Assembly (NCBI GenBank): GCA_963819975.1
Contig: CAWFYE010000011.1
Location: 186,001 to 250,000 of the forward strand
Direction of reading: 5' to 3'
DNA from: Palsa-1392 sp963819975
GTDB taxonomy: Bacteria > Verrucomicrobiota > Verrucomicrobiia > Chthoniobacterales > UBA10450
Length of the DNA stretch: 64,000 nt
Positions 9,589 through 18,848 of the stretch are shown one piece after another; position 1 is the stretch's first letter; the number at the start of each line of letters is the position of its first letter. Made by a program: the position numbers and the translations under genes. Under the pieces are notes generated by a model that worked only from the letters and a program-made list of their open reading frames with translations, was not told the origin of the DNA and made no database searches.

Positions 9589-9804
9589 TTACAAACGGGT
9601 GAGGAAATGAATCACGTTCACGAGAATGAAATCGAAGAGCGCGACGTAGCCACCGAGGAGGAGCATGGCGATGATGACGACGAGAGTGGAATCGGTCAGC
9701 TCCTTGTAGCGTTTCATTCCCTTCTCCTTCGGATCCCAGGGCCAGGACGCTTTTTGCAGTTCCAGCCGGACTTCGGAGAAGAAAGTTTTTGTTTTGCCTA
9801 ACAT
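9589..9804 (-). CDS. secE: Preprotein translocase subunit SecE
   Basis: A 71-residue single-span SecE. It has the conserved cytoplasmic helix containing LELQKASWPWDPKE and one membrane segment near residues 43-65. It clamps SecY in the SecYEG channel. Its start region carries two GTTAGGC-type motifs back to back (9796-9802 and 9807-9814). Confidence 0.96.
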   Translation of the reverse strand: MLGKTKTFFSEVRLELQKASWPWDPKEKGMKRYKELTDSTLVVIIAMLLLGGYVALFDFILVNVIHFLTRL

Positions 9805-9827
9805 ACGCCTAACGAGCTATTCCAAAC

Positions 9828-9900
9828 CAGGCCAGGAGGGACTCGAACCCCCAACCGACGGTTTTGGAGACCGCTACTCTACCAATTGAGCTACTGACCT
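9828..9900 (-). tRNA. tRNA-Trp (CCA anticodon)
   Basis: The minus strand folds as a cloverleaf: acceptor arms 9894-9900 and 9829-9835 pair over seven bases (one G-T), the anticodon stem GCGGT/ACCGT encloses the loop CTCCAAA with anticodon CCA, and the T arm contains GGTTCGAGTCC. Discriminator base is G at 9828; no CCA end is encoded. It lies between tuf and secE, a common position for tRNA-Trp. Confidence 0.96.
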
Positions 9901-9926
9901 ATTTGGGTTCCGCTCTGTGCGTTAAC

Positions 9927-11111
9927 TTAGTCCAGAATTTCGCTCACGCGACCCGCGCCGACGGTTTTGCCGCCTTCGCGAATAGCGAACCGAATCGTCT
10001 TTTCCATGGCGATCGGCGTGCCGAGCTCCACTTCGACCGAAACGTTGTCCCCCGGCATGACCATCTCGACGCCTTCGGCCAGCTTCACGCTGCCCGTCAC
10101 GTCGGTCGTGCGGAAATAAAATTGCGGCCTGTAGTTGGTGAAGAACGGCGTGTGTCGGCCGCCCTCTTCCTTCGAAAGAACGTAGACTTCCGCCTTGAAT
10201 TTGCGGTGCGGCTTGATCGTGCCCGGCTTGGCAATGACCTGGCCACGCTCGACGTCTTCCTTCTTCACGCCGCGAAGCAGAACGCCGACGTTGTCGCCCG
10301 CGCGCGCTTCGTCGAGAAGCTTGCGGAACATTTCGATGTCGGTCGCGGTCGTCTTGGCGGTGTCCTTGATGCCGACGATTTCGACTTCCTCCATTTTCTT
10401 GAGGATGCCGCGCTCGACACGACCGGTCGCGACGGTCCCGCGGCCTTCAATGTTGAACACGTCTTCCACCGGCATGAGGAAGGGTTGATCCACCGGACGC
10501 TCCGGCACCGGGATGTAGTCATCGACCGCCGCGACGAGCGCGAGGATCTGCGCTTCCTGTTCGGGATCGCCGTTCAGCGCCTTGAGCGCACTGCCTTTGA
10601 CGATCGGAATGCTGTCGCCCGGGAATTCATATTGGGTGAGGAGATCGCGCACTTCCATCTCGACAAGGTCGAGGAGTTCCGGATCGTCCACCATGTCGAC
10701 CTTGTTCAGGAAAACGACGATCGAGGGCACACCGACCTGACGCGCGAGCAGGATGTGCTCACGGGTTTGCGGCATCGGGCCATCGGCCGCGCTCACAACG
10801 AGGATCGCGCCGTCCATCTGGGCGGCGCCGGTGATCATGTTCTTCACATAATCGGCGTGGCCCGGGCAATCGACGTGCGCGTAATGGCGCTTGTCGCTCT
10901 CGTACTCGACGTGCGCGGTCGAGATCGTGATGCCGCGCTCTTTCTCTTCGGGCGCGGCGTCGATCGAATCGTAGGCGCGCGCCTGGGCAAAGCCCTTTTT
11001 CGCGAGCACGCTCGTGATCGCCGCGGTGAGGGTGGTCTTGCCGTGATCAACGTGACCGATCGTGCCGACGTTCACGTGCGGCTTGTTGCGTTCGAACTTG
11101 TCCTTAGCCAT
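9927..11111 (-). CDS. tuf: Translation elongation factor Tu
   Basis: A full-length 394-residue EF-Tu that brings aminoacyl-tRNA to the ribosome. The GTPase motifs are clear: GHVDHGKTT at residues 19-27, DCPGH near 80 and NKVD near 135. The C-terminal domains are complete and end VGAGRVSEILD. It is flanked by tRNA-Thr upstream and tRNA-Trp downstream, a usual bacterial arrangement. Codon use is strongly biased, as expected for a very highly expressed gene. Confidence 0.99.
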   Translation of the reverse strand: MAKDKFERNKPHVNVGTIGHVDHGKTTLTAAITSVLAKKGFAQARAYDSIDAAPEEKERGITISTAHVEYESDKRHYAHVDCPGHADYVKNMITGAAQMDGAILVVSAADGPMPQTREHILLARQVGVPSIVVFLNKVDMVDDPELLDLVEMEVRDLLTQYEFPGDSIPIVKGSALKALNGDPEQEAQILALVAAVDDYIPVPERPVDQPFLMPVEDVFNIEGRGTVATGRVERGILKKMEEVEIVGIKDTAKTTATDIEMFRKLLDEARAGDNVGVLLRGVKKEDVERGQVIAKPGTIKPHRKFKAEVYVLSKEEGGRHTPFFTNYRPQFYFRTTDVTGSVKLAEGVEMVMPGDNVSVEVELGTPIAMEKTIRFAIREGGKTVGAGRVSEILD

Positions 11112-11188
11112 CTGGAATTCTCCTTGGGTTACTTAATCTGTTAGCTGTCTTTTCGTTAGGTTAATTTTTCTCGGTTCCGAGCTCATTC

Positions 11189-11264
<76 letters not shown>

Positions 11265-11468
11265 CGCTGTTCATTGTCCGGGCCCGCCCTGCAGTCGCAG
11301 GACAAACCGGTTGCTCACCGTCGTTAGAAGCGAAAGTCCCAGAGCCGATCAACTTTTCGAACGGCCATGGGACTTTTCCTCGTTCTCCGAAAAAGCGTCG
11401 GCAAGCTAACAGCGCGCCTCGCCCTGTCAAAGAAATTTCTTGGGCAACGTCGCGGGAAAACGCCCGCG

Positions 11469-12398
11469 CTATTTCAAATAATCGACCCTGGTTCGCTTCT
11501 TCATTACCACCACGACAACGACGATGATGAGGAGCAAAACGCCAATCCCGATTCCGAGATTGAGCGGCGTCATGATTTTGCTCGGCTCGGGCGTCGGAGC
11601 AGGCGTGGGCGGCGGGGGCGGCGTCGGCGTGGCGAGGAGCGCTTCCTCGGCCACGGCGCGGCGTTGCGCGTCAGTGTCCTTTGGATTGAGTTCGAAAGCT
11701 TTCCGGTAGTCCGCGGCCGCTTTCTGGTAATCCCTCATCAAATGATAGGTGTAGGCGCGCCCTTTATAGAGCGTCCATTTGCTTCCGTTTTGCTCGATCG
11801 CCTTGTTGTAATCGGCCAGCGCTTCGGGCAATTTTTGCATATTGCGGTTGGCTTCGGCCCGTCGCTCGAGCGCGACCTGATCGGTCGCGTGGACGGCCAG
11901 GAATTTGTCGTAATCGGCCATCGCTTTTTCCCAATTGTTGAGCTTGGAGTAGGCGAAGCCGCGAAACCCGTAGGCCTCGACATCATCCGGCGTGAGCTCG
12001 GTTGCCTTGGTCAGGTCCGCAATCGCCTGGTCCCATTGCCCGAGATAAATCTCAGCCTGCCCGCGCCCGAGGTAGCTGCGCTCGTCATCCGCTTTCATCT
12101 CGATCGCTTTGTTGTAATCGTCTACCGCCTCCTGGTATTTACCGATCGCAAGGTACATGGCGCCCCGGTTCTGATAGATGGCGTAAGCGTTCTCTGGATT
12201 CGATTCGAGCGCCTTTGTGAACTCGTCGATCGCGGGCTGAAACTGGTGTTGGTCGACGAATTGGAGAGCGGCCTTGATGTGCTCATCGGCGGCGCTGGTT
12301 TTTTCCTTTTTCTCCTTCGCAGCAAAAGTGGTGTCGAGCGGCGCAAGGCAGAGCGCCGCAACGGTGGCGGCGAGCAGAATTCGGTTCAGATGCTTCAT
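11469..12398 (-). CDS. TPR-repeat exported protein with C-terminal anchor
   Basis: A 309-residue protein with a signal peptide (about residues 1-26), six to seven tetratricopeptide repeats at about 35-250, a Pro/Thr-rich linker, one membrane segment near 285-300 and a short basic tail. The TPR part probably holds protein partners in the periplasm while the tail anchors it. The ATG at 12398 is preceded by an AGGAAG-like ribosome site; the frame extends upstream to 12530 but that part lacks coding character. The linker holds TPEPS before the membrane segment and KKR after it, which loosely resembles a PEP-CTERM signal, but the proline-rich linker makes chance likely. Confidence 0.78.
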   Translation of the reverse strand: MKHLNRILLAATVAALCLAPLDTTFAAKEKKEKTSAADEHIKAALQFVDQHQFQPAIDEFTKALESNPENAYAIYQNRGAMYLAIGKYQEAVDDYNKAIEMKADDERSYLGRGQAEIYLGQWDQAIADLTKATELTPDDVEAYGFRGFAYSKLNNWEKAMADYDKFLAVHATDQVALERRAEANRNMQKLPEALADYNKAIEQNGSKWTLYKGRAYTYHLMRDYQKAAADYRKAFELNPKDTDAQRRAVAEEALLATPTPPPPPTPAPTPEPSKIMTPLNLGIGIGVLLLIIVVVVVVMKKRTRVDYLK

Positions 12399-12500
12399 GT
12401 TTGGTTCTTTCTTCCTAACCTTCGTATCTGCGCCCGTCATAGATTGCAAGTAGTCCGCTCTCGACTCTGCGGATAAGGTCCTCATCTTGCACGCTCCAGC

Positions 12501-13440
12501 ATGATGCACGCGCGACAAAATCGTTCCCAAGGATACGCCGCGGTCCTCGCCACCGTCCTCATCTGGTCGACGCCGTCACTCTTCCAGTTTTACCTCCTCC
12601 GCTACTACGAGCCGTTCGCGCAAAACTTTTATCGCTACTCGATCGCCTTTCTCGCCATCCTCCCGTTCGCACTCTATCGCTTTCGACGCCGCGGTCCGCG
12701 GCTCGACTGGAATGTAGTCGGCATCTGCCTCCTGCCGGCAGTGCCCAATGTTGTCCACCAGGTCACGCAGGTCGCCTCCCTCCACTACATGGGGCCGGGC
12801 GTTTATGCCGTTTTCATTCGTTCGTCTGTCATCATGACCGCGCTGCTCGCGCTCGTCTTTTTCCCTGAGGAACGCTGGATCATTCGGCAGTGGCAGTTCC
12901 AGCTCGGCACGCTGCTCGGGTTGTTCGGCGCAATCGGGGTCTTCTGGTTCCAGCCCAGCTTCCAGGCGGGCCACGTGTCGCTGGTCGGCCTCGCCATTGC
13001 ATTCACCGCCAGCTTTTGCTGGGCGCTCTATGGTGTCCTTGTAAAAAAACCGGCGGCTCGCTTCGGCACCATCCGCAGCTTTGGCGTGATCAGTTTTCTC
13101 ACCTCCGTCATGCTTTTCCCGCTCACCTGGGCCTTCGGCAAAATCGCAGACCCCGTTCCAGGTCGGCGCGGAGGTGAACTGGATCCTGATCGGGTCGGCC
13201 GTGTTCTGCATCACCCTGGCACACGTTCTCTACTACTTCGCCATTCGCGAGATCGGGGTCGCGCTTTCGCAGACGCTGCAACTGCTCAGCCCGTTAGGCG
13301 CGCTCGCTCTCTCCGCCTGGATTTTTCACGAGCGGCTCTCGCCCGCGCAGCTTTGGTGCGCAGGTATCTTGCTCTTCGGCGCTTTCCTTGCCACGCGGGT
13401 GAAACCGGCGGTCGCAGTCGCCACTGCGGAAGCGATTTAA
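12501..13440 (+). pseudogene. EamA/DMT-family transporter, one frameshift
   Basis: A ten-span drug/metabolite transporter of about 312 residues if one extra base is removed. The first frame covers residues 1 to about 217 (two EamA halves begin YAAVLATVLIWSTPSLF and later GLAIAFTASFCWALYG), and the second frame, from about 13155 to 13440, carries the last three membrane segments. The break is at a run of four C (13151-13154): dropping one C restores a smooth reading into WILIGSAVFCITL. It is probably an intact gene with a sequence error. Substrate unknown; it is divergent from the TPR gene. Confidence 0.8.
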
Positions 13441-13461
13441 TGCGTTTGTGCGCGCTGTAGA

Positions 13462-13544
13462 CGTTTCGCTCTGCGAAACGCGGCGGATTGCGCCCGCCGG
13501 GCATGAGCAAACTATCTCAGGCCCGCGCCTCCCAGAGGGAGGCG
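13462..13544. terminator. Twin hairpins between convergent genes
   Basis: Between the transporter and the VWA gene are two perfect hairpins: CGTTTCG/CGAAACG (13462-13480, 5-base loop) and CGCCTCCC/GGGAGGCG (13526-13544, 3-base loop). An outer pairing of GTAGACG (13457-13463) with CGTCTAC (13543-13549) brackets both. They can stop transcription from either side, or the whole may be a dispersed palindromic repeat. There is no strong T run. Confidence 0.6.
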
Positions 13545-13545
13545 T

Positions 13546-15611
13546 CTACAACCGCTCCGCCTTGCGCACGAGTTGCAGAAAGCCAGCGCGGTAGCCATTC
13601 TTATCCGCTCCTTTTCCTTCCTGCGCCCATTCCGATACCGCACCGAAGGTGCCGTTCCCTTTAAATTCCGAGTCGCGCAAAATCATCCCGAACTCCGCCA
13701 CTGCGGCGGCGAATTTCAGATCGGGCGCGGCGCTCGCGAATGGCGCACCGTTGTCGACGAAAGGCCGTTCGAGCAGTTTGCTGGTATCGCCATCCGGCTG
13801 TTTGTAACGCAACTTCACCGTCAGCAATTCGGGCGAGCCGGACATGCCTAACGACGAGGCGACCGGCGTCGAGTGGGGTTGATACTTGAGCGGATCGACC
13901 GGCGGGACGCTGGCGGCGGGATTTGATTCCCCGCCGGCCGGCACCACTTCGTAAAGCGCGGTCACGGTATGGCCGGCGCCGATCTCGCCCGCGTCGATCT
14001 TGTCGTTGTTGAAATCTTCCTTCCGCAACATCCGCTTCTCGTACCCGATTAGCCGATACGACGCGACCCGCGCCGGGTTGAACTCGACCTGGATCTTCAC
14101 GTCCTTCGCGATCGTGACGAGCGTGCCGTTGATCTGCTGCACGAGCACCTTGCGCGCTTCGTCGAGCGAATCGAGGTAGGCGTAGTTGCCGTTCCCCTTG
14201 TCGGCCAGCTTCTGCATCATCGAGTCATTCAGGTTGTCGTCGCCCACCCCGAGAACGCTGAGGAAGACGCCGCCCTTCGCCTTCTCCTCGATCAACCTGA
14301 ACGAGATCGCCTTCGCTCGTCGTCCCGATATTAAAATCGCCGTCGGTCGCGAGGATGACGCGGTTGACTCCGCCCTTGATGAAATGCTCGGCCGCGGTCT
14401 GGTAGGCGAGCTCGATCCCCTGGGCGCCGTTGGTCGAACCGCCAGCCTGGAGATTTTCCAGGGCGGCGAGGATCTGCTCCTTGCGATCGCCGGTCGTGGA
14501 AGGCAAAGCCAATCCCGAGGCGCCGGAGTAGACGACAATCGCCACCCGGTCGTTCTCGCCCAGCTTCTCGACCAGCAGCCGCATCGCCTGCCGGACGAGC
14601 GGGAGCCGGTTGGCCGGTTCCATCGAACCGGAGACATCGAGCAGGAAGACAAGATTGCTCGACGGTCGCTTGTCGTTAGGCACCTCCCGCCCCTTCAACC
14701 CGATCCGGACCAGCCGATGCGCCGGCTGCCAGGGACAGGAGGCGGCATCGAGGTTGACCGAGAACGGCGTGCCGTCGTTAGGCTGGGCGATAATCGTATG
14801 CGAAATAGTTGATCATCTCCTCGATCCGCACCGCATCCTTTGGCGGGAGCGATCCGCCTTCGATGAAACGCCGGATGTTCGAATACGACGCGGTATCGAC
14901 ATCGATCGAGAAGGTGGAAAGCGGATTGCTGGCCGCGGCGAGAAACGGGTTTTCCTCGATCTTGCCATAGCGCGCGGTGTTGAAATCCTCCTTCTTCGCA
15001 TCGCGCCTGAACTCGTCCGAGCTTCATCTCCGCCGGAGCGGACGCGAACGGCTGCGAGGCGGCCGTTGCCGCGCCGCATAGAGATGTGCCAGACGCCCCG
15101 GCCGCGGTCTTGCCAATCGCCATCGCCGCCGGCGGCGGCGGCGGAGCGGGTTCGCCGTCCATCAAAGCCAGCGCATCATCAACGGGCGCCTGCTCGACGC
15201 CTTCGACCGGACGATCCGCCGCTCGCGCGGGAAGATTCATCCGGGATGATTTTGAATAGGACGCCATGTTTTCCCGACCGCCCAATCCCCCGCGCTTCAA
15301 CCGTCCCGATCGCAACCGCGCCGATCGCCGCGCAGAGCGCGATCGTTGCGGCCAAGCGCCAGCCGGCGCGACATGCTCCAAGGCGCGTCCTCTTGTGGCA
15401 GCGGCACGATGTTGGTGTGCACAACCGGATGCGCCTCGCGCTCGGCCTCGTATTCAGCGCGCAGATTGCCGGAAAGGAGGCGCACTTCCTTCACAAACTC
15501 CTGCGCCTCGGGCGAGTCCGCGACCGCGCTTTCCATTTCCGTTTTCTCCGCGCCGGAAAGTTCGTCGAGCGCGTAGGCGGTCAGTTTCGGATCATCGAGA
15601 TTGATATTCAT
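13546..15611 (-). pseudogene. Membrane-anchored VWA-domain protein, five frameshifts
   Basis: About 685 residues when five single extra bases are removed (near 15353, 15289, 15018, 14791 and 14297). The N-terminal part starts MNINLDDPKLTAYALDELSG, an anti-sigma-like cytoplasmic domain, followed by a membrane segment, a Pro/Ala linker, a VWF_A-type domain (IDVDTASYSN, PPKDAVRIEEMINYF) and a VWA domain with MIDAS residues DVSGSM and the phrase ATDGDFNIGTTSEGDL, then a YfbK-type C-terminal domain. It overlaps the sigma factor stop by 4 bp. Such proteins probably act as anti-sigma factors that sense something outside the membrane; this is inference. All five shifts are +1, so sequence error is the simplest reading. 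Confidence 0.8.
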
Positions 15612-16115
15612 GAGGCAAGCCGTGGGTTGAAGGGGATGAAATCGCGCGCCGCCTCCGTGTGGCGGGCGCGTAGAGTTTTGAGCGCGGTGTGAATGAGCAC
15701 ACCGACATGACTGACCGAGAGCTTGGTGATCTCGGCGATCTCCTGGTAGCTCAGGTCGTTTTGAAATTTGAGCTGCAGCACTTCCTGCTGCCGCGGCGGA
15801 AGGGTGGCGACGATCCGGAGGAGGAAACCTTTCGCCTCCTCCTGTTCGATATCGTTCGTTAGGCGCCGGATCGTGGCCCTGCTCTTTTTCGAGAATCTGA
15901 TCGTCGAGATAAGTCATGCGCTTTTCCTTTCGGCAAATGTTGAGGGCCCGATTGCGGCAAACGGTAAAGAGCCATTTGGCCGGCGCGGAATCGGTCTGGC
16001 GACGTTCGTTTCGTTCAAGCTCCACAAAGGTTTCCTGGACGACATCACGGGCCCGGTCGCGATCGCCGAGGATGCGCGTGGCGTACTGCAGGAGGGGCAG
16101 CTCGAAGCGACGCAT
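15608..16115 (-). pseudogene. ECF sigma factor, one frameshift
   Basis: Region 2 is read in the first frame (RFELPLLQYATRILGDRDRARDVVQETFVE at the N-terminus, then WLFTVCRNRALNICRKEKR). After a +1 shift at about 15850-15858, region 4 continues as LPPRQQEVLQLKFQNDLSYQ and SVSHVGVLIHTALKTLR, ending in a TGA that overlaps the VWA start. The extra base abuts the TCGTTAGGC motif at 15857. The N-terminal 15-20 residues also seem displaced in frame upstream of 16115, so the true start may lie near 16165. This is an extracytoplasmic-function sigma factor coupled to its likely membrane regulator. Confidence 0.82.
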
Positions 16116-16318
16116 GAAGCGGCGTCAGGTCATCTATCCGCTGGAGACTGGTTCGGCCACGCGCATAAACTCTTCACTGTTCTAACGCGCCAGCCGCCGA
16201 TTTATTAGAAGAATTGATCGTGGCGAAACGCGTTTCTTGCCGCCAACCCGCAGTTCCTAATGCTCCCATCACACGATCAAAAGCCCCGGTTTGTGACGAA
16301 AAGTTTACGAAAACCGGA

Positions 16319-16355
16319 TTGACAAGCCCGCCCGCATTTTGGTCTCCTCTACGCT
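16319..16355 (+). promoter_or_regulatory. Conserved upstream block, cassette copy 1
   Basis: A TTGACA hexamer (16319-16324) is followed by a conserved TTTTGGTCTCCTC stretch and then, 18 bases on, the leader ORF. The same block stands at 18696 and 21010 before the other cassette copies. Conservation suggests a promoter or regulator site; TTGACA fits a -35 box but no good sigma-70 -10 box is seen at the normal distance. Confidence 0.5.
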
Positions 16356-16372
16356 GGACTGCGACAAACCCC

Positions 16373-16471
16373 ATGAAGAACACTGCCTTTCAACCCGCTC
16401 CCGAACGCCGGACAGATCAGCTTTTCGGCTCCTCCACCTTCAACGAAAGGAACAACCATGATACCGGATAA
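16373..16471 (+). CDS. Small leader ORF, copy 1
   Basis: A 32-residue reading frame starting MKNTAFQPAPERRTDQLFG. It is identical in amino acids to the leader at 18750 and related to that at 21062. Its stop codon overlaps the start of the next frame (ATGATACCGGATAA at 16458), so translation of the downstream frame could depend on it. An AAAGGA stretch just before 16458 could serve as ribosome site for the second frame. It may be a coupling or attenuator peptide. Function unknown. Confidence 0.55.
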   Translation: MKNTAFQPAPERRTDQLFGSSTFNERNNHDTG

Positions 16472-16645
16472 CGACCCGAACCTCAGAACCTCACGCCGCC
16501 CAATCGCCGCCTGCGGCAGGCTAGCCTTTACCTTGCGACAATTGGCGGGTGTGTGCTCTTCGCTCTCTTGAGCAGCGGCGGGCCGGGCGTCATTACGGTC
16601 GGCGAACGCGTGGAGGCCTTTTTTGCCCAATATCTGTTGCCGTAG
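16458..16645 (+). pseudogene. Hydrolase gene remnant, copy 1 (N-terminus plus tail)
   Basis: The start MIPDNDPN matches the copy-2 gene at 18835. Only one CCTCAGAA unit is left (16481-16488), and after it the reading frame that matches the paralogs (LTPPNRRLRQASLYLATI, then a membrane segment) is offset by +2 from the ATG. That frame runs on to VGERVEAFFAQYLLP and a TAG at 16645, which is the C-terminal tail of a copy-2-like hydrolase. The whole catalytic domain between membrane segment and tail is missing. This is a deletion remnant. Confidence 0.7.
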
Positions 16646-16679
16646 CTATACAAGTTGGAGGAACTGGGGCAGCACCGAA

Positions 16680-16775
16680 CACGCTTTCCAATATTGGCGA
16701 AGCGGTGACGGTACTTCCTCCCCCATCACGAACGATTATCGAATAATTAGCTTTCTCGACACTTATCTTAAATAA
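16680..16775 (+). pseudogene. Second hydrolase C-terminal fragment
   Basis: Thirty-one codons ending in TAA read HAFQYWRSGDGTSSP and then a tail ending ISFLDTYLK. This matches the last 40 residues of the intact alpha/beta-hydrolase at 21148-22433 (HAFQYWRSWDPSAS, tail TIFLNTYLK), including the catalytic-His context. It ends 3 bp before the PATR gene, just as the intact hydrolase ends 7 bp before its own PATR gene. It is a second decayed copy next to the one at 16458. Confidence 0.75.
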
Positions 16776-16778
16776 GCA

Positions 16779-18341
16779 ATGAAAACTTTGACGAATTTGG
16801 CACTTTCCTCTTCTGAACAATCTGCGCCCTTCGGCAAATCAGCGGTTGCGACGATTGTTTCGCTCATTCTCCTGTTCGCGGGCTCCGCCTACGCTGACCC
16901 CGAGTGGCTTGCAAATCCGGTGGATGAAAACTGGTTTAACCCAGCAAACTGGTCTACGGGCGTTGTTCCCGGGCCTTTTGATACGGTCCACTTCAAAGCG
17001 TCCAGCCTTACTGAAATCGAGCTGACGCAAGATGGCGCTGGCGTGGACGACATTTTTTTCGATGCCGGTGCGAGCAGTTACACAATTACGGCGTTGCCGG
17101 GGATGGATTTCTTTGTCTTCGACAGTGTTATAAATAGCTCGGGCGTGGAACAGAACTTTGTTTCACTGGCCGACGAAGGTGGATCGGGGAGCTTTAACTT
17201 CAACGACGCCATGATTACCGGGCCGGTAACGTTCACGCAGCACCCATCTAGCGCGGGCAGTGGCCTCCCTCCCAGAGTCATCTTCACAATGAGCAGTGCA
17301 GGTGGCGGGACCTATCGTAACCTGGGGGCGAACGTCGCTGGCGGGGAGGGAGGCCGGGTCGATTTTCTTTATACGAGTGCCACCGCTGAGCAGAGCACGA
17401 TCATCAACGAAGGAGGAACAGCACCGGGCGCAGGAGGCGGCACGACGCACTTTCTGCTGGGCTCGCCAACGGCGGGCCAAGCCACGCTGATCGCCAACGG
17501 CGGCAGCAATGGCGGCGGCGGTGGTGCACTTATTTTCCAATATGGTTCGAGCGGCGGCACGGCGCGGGTGGAACTCTTCGGCGACGGCTATCTCGATCTG
17601 AGCGAACACCAGCCCGCGAACCTGACGATCGGCTCGCTCGAGGGCGACGGGATTGCTTACCTCGGGAGCGGGACGCTGATTGTGGGCAGAAGCTCGCTGA
17701 GCACGACCTTTAGCGGGCAACTCCAGCCCGGCACACCGAGCGGTGGCAGCGGGACGGGAGCGCTCTCGAAGATCGGCAGTGGCACGCTTACGTTGTCTGG
17801 CGCGAGTGTCTATACCGCTGGCACGACAGTTAGCGCGGGAACCCTGGTCGTCGCGAACACCTCCGGCTCAGCTACCGGCACGGGAGCAGTCAGTGTCACC
17901 GCGGGCACGTTAGGCGGGAGCGGAACGATCGCGGGCGCCGTCACCATCGGCACCGGGAGCGGGAGCGGCGCGTTCCTCGCCCCGGCGCATGGTGGGAACA
18001 AACAACTCACCCTCACCATCCAGAGCAGCCTGACCTTTAACGCCGACGCGACCTACACCTACACCTTCAAGGCGAAGGGCAGGAAATCGAAGATCGACAA
18101 AATGATCGCCAACGGGGTGACGATCAACAGCGGGGCGAGCGTGAACCTGAGCGGGACGACCCAGGGGCAGTTGGGCCAAGGGAGCGTCCTGACCTTGATC
18201 AAGAACACGGCGGCGACGCCGATCAGTGGCACCTTCAGCAACCTGCCCGATGGCGCGATTGTGGATGTGAACGGCAACAACCTGCAAGCCAGCTACAGCG
18301 GCGGCGACGGCAACGATCTCACCCTGACGGTGGTGCCGTAG
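16779..18341 (+). CDS. PATR-repeat secreted protein, copy 1
   Basis: A 520-residue exported protein. It has a signal peptide (about residues 20-40), an N-terminal module with DENWFNPANWSTG found in all four paralogs here, glycine-rich beta-helix-like repeats, and one autotransporter-associated beta-strand (PATR) motif, GTLTLSGASVYTAGTTVSAG, near residue 335. It ends GGDGNDLTLTVVP. There is no outer-membrane beta-barrel and no PEP-CTERM signal, so how it reaches or stays on the cell surface is not visible. It matches the copy at 22441 over most of its length with no gap, which implies recent duplication or gene conversion. Role unknown; a surface or extracellular matrix protein is likely. Confidence 0.85.
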   Translation: MKTLTNLALSSSEQSAPFGKSAVATIVSLILLFAGSAYADPEWLANPVDENWFNPANWSTGVVPGPFDTVHFKASSLTEIELTQDGAGVDDIFFDAGASSYTITALPGMDFFVFDSVINSSGVEQNFVSLADEGGSGSFNFNDAMITGPVTFTQHPSSAGSGLPPRVIFTMSSAGGGTYRNLGANVAGGEGGRVDFLYTSATAEQSTIINEGGTAPGAGGGTTHFLLGSPTAGQATLIANGGSNGGGGGALIFQYGSSGGTARVELFGDGYLDLSEHQPANLTIGSLEGDGIAYLGSGTLIVGRSSLSTTFSGQLQPGTPSGGSGTGALSKIGSGTLTLSGASVYTAGTTVSAGTLVVANTSGSATGTGAVSVTAGTLGGSGTIAGAVTIGTGSGSGAFLAPAHGGNKQLTLTIQSSLTFNADATYTYTFKAKGRKSKIDKMIANGVTINSGASVNLSGTTQGQLGQGSVLTLIKNTAATPISGTFSNLPDGAIVDVNGNNLQASYSGGDGNDLTLTVVP

Positions 18342-18345
18342 TGGT

Positions 18346-18572
18346 TGCTCTCCCCATCGTCCGCCGCGGTAGAATGAACGTTTGCCGCGCGAGGGATGAT
18401 CGCAGCAAGGCGGGCTCGTATATTTCGGCGAGCAGCTCTTTCCGAAATAGATCCGGGTTCCGCGCCGCGAAATCTTCCCATTCCGTGTAGCTCGCGTGCA
18501 AACGCCGCTCGGCGATCAGGGCCAGAAAAGCAGCGGTGATTGTCTCGTGGCAAATCTCCGGCCGGCCCGCTT
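18346..18572 (-). pseudogene. Fragment of the YHETIT-family gene
   Basis: Minus-strand homology to the gene at 25579-25967: WEDFAARNPDLFRKELLAE, then SSLARQTFILPRR near its end, and on the upstream side CHETIT where the relatives read YHETIT. The homology stops at about 18572, so the N-terminal half is missing. It lies directly after PATR copy 1, and a similar fragment lies after PATR copy 3, so it belongs to the duplicated unit. Confidence 0.7.
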
Positions 18573-18695
18573 AGTTTCCACTCTCCTCTTTCGGCGGTTG
18601 GCGCCGCGCTTCTTGCCGCCAATCCGCAGCTCCTAATGCTCCGATCTCACGATCCGACATGCCTTATTCATGACAAAAACATTACCAAAACAGGC

Positions 18696-18732
18696 TTGAC
18701 AAGCCCGCCGGCATTTTGGTCTCCTCTACACT
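18696..18732 (+). promoter_or_regulatory. Conserved upstream block, cassette copy 2
   Basis: Same block as at 16319 with two base changes: TTGACA at 18696-18701 followed by TTTTGGTCTCCTC. About 120 bp beyond it, through the leader ORF, are almost identical to copy 1. Homology with copy 1 extends upstream to about 18608. Confidence 0.5.
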
Positions 18733-18749
18733 GGACTGCGACAAACCCC

Positions 18750-18848
18750 ATGAAGAACACTGCCTTTCAACCCGCTCCCGAACGCCGGACAGACCAGCTT
18801 TTCGGCTCCTCCACCTTCAACGAAAGGAACAACCATGATACCGGATAA
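18750..18848 (+). CDS. Small leader ORF, copy 2
   Basis: A 32-residue frame with the same translation as that at 16373 (starts MKNTAFQPAPERRTD). Its end overlaps the ATG of the next frame at 18835 by 14 bp. Strict conservation between copies 1 and 2, including the overlap, favours a real translated leader, though recent duplication alone could also explain identity. Confidence 0.55.
   Translation: MKNTAFQPAPERRTDQLFGSSTFNERNNHDTG

Noticed and set aside
9864..11144. A 426-residue open frame opposite tuf
   Set aside because: It is the antisense shadow of a highly biased EF-Tu gene; its translation shows no family motif and tuf is certain.
11469..12398. TPEPS plus membrane segment plus KKR in the TPR protein as a PEP-CTERM signal
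   Set aside because: The motif lies in a long Pro/Thr/Pro-Pro linker of low complexity, 10 residues from the membrane segment, and the tail continues past the basic cluster; chance is likely.
15848..15864. Programmed frameshifting caused by the GCCTAACG motif, because two shifts (15854 and 14791) lie beside it
   Set aside because: Eleven other shifts have no motif near them and about 38 motif copies have no shift; the closeness fits the high motif density and +1 sequence errors.
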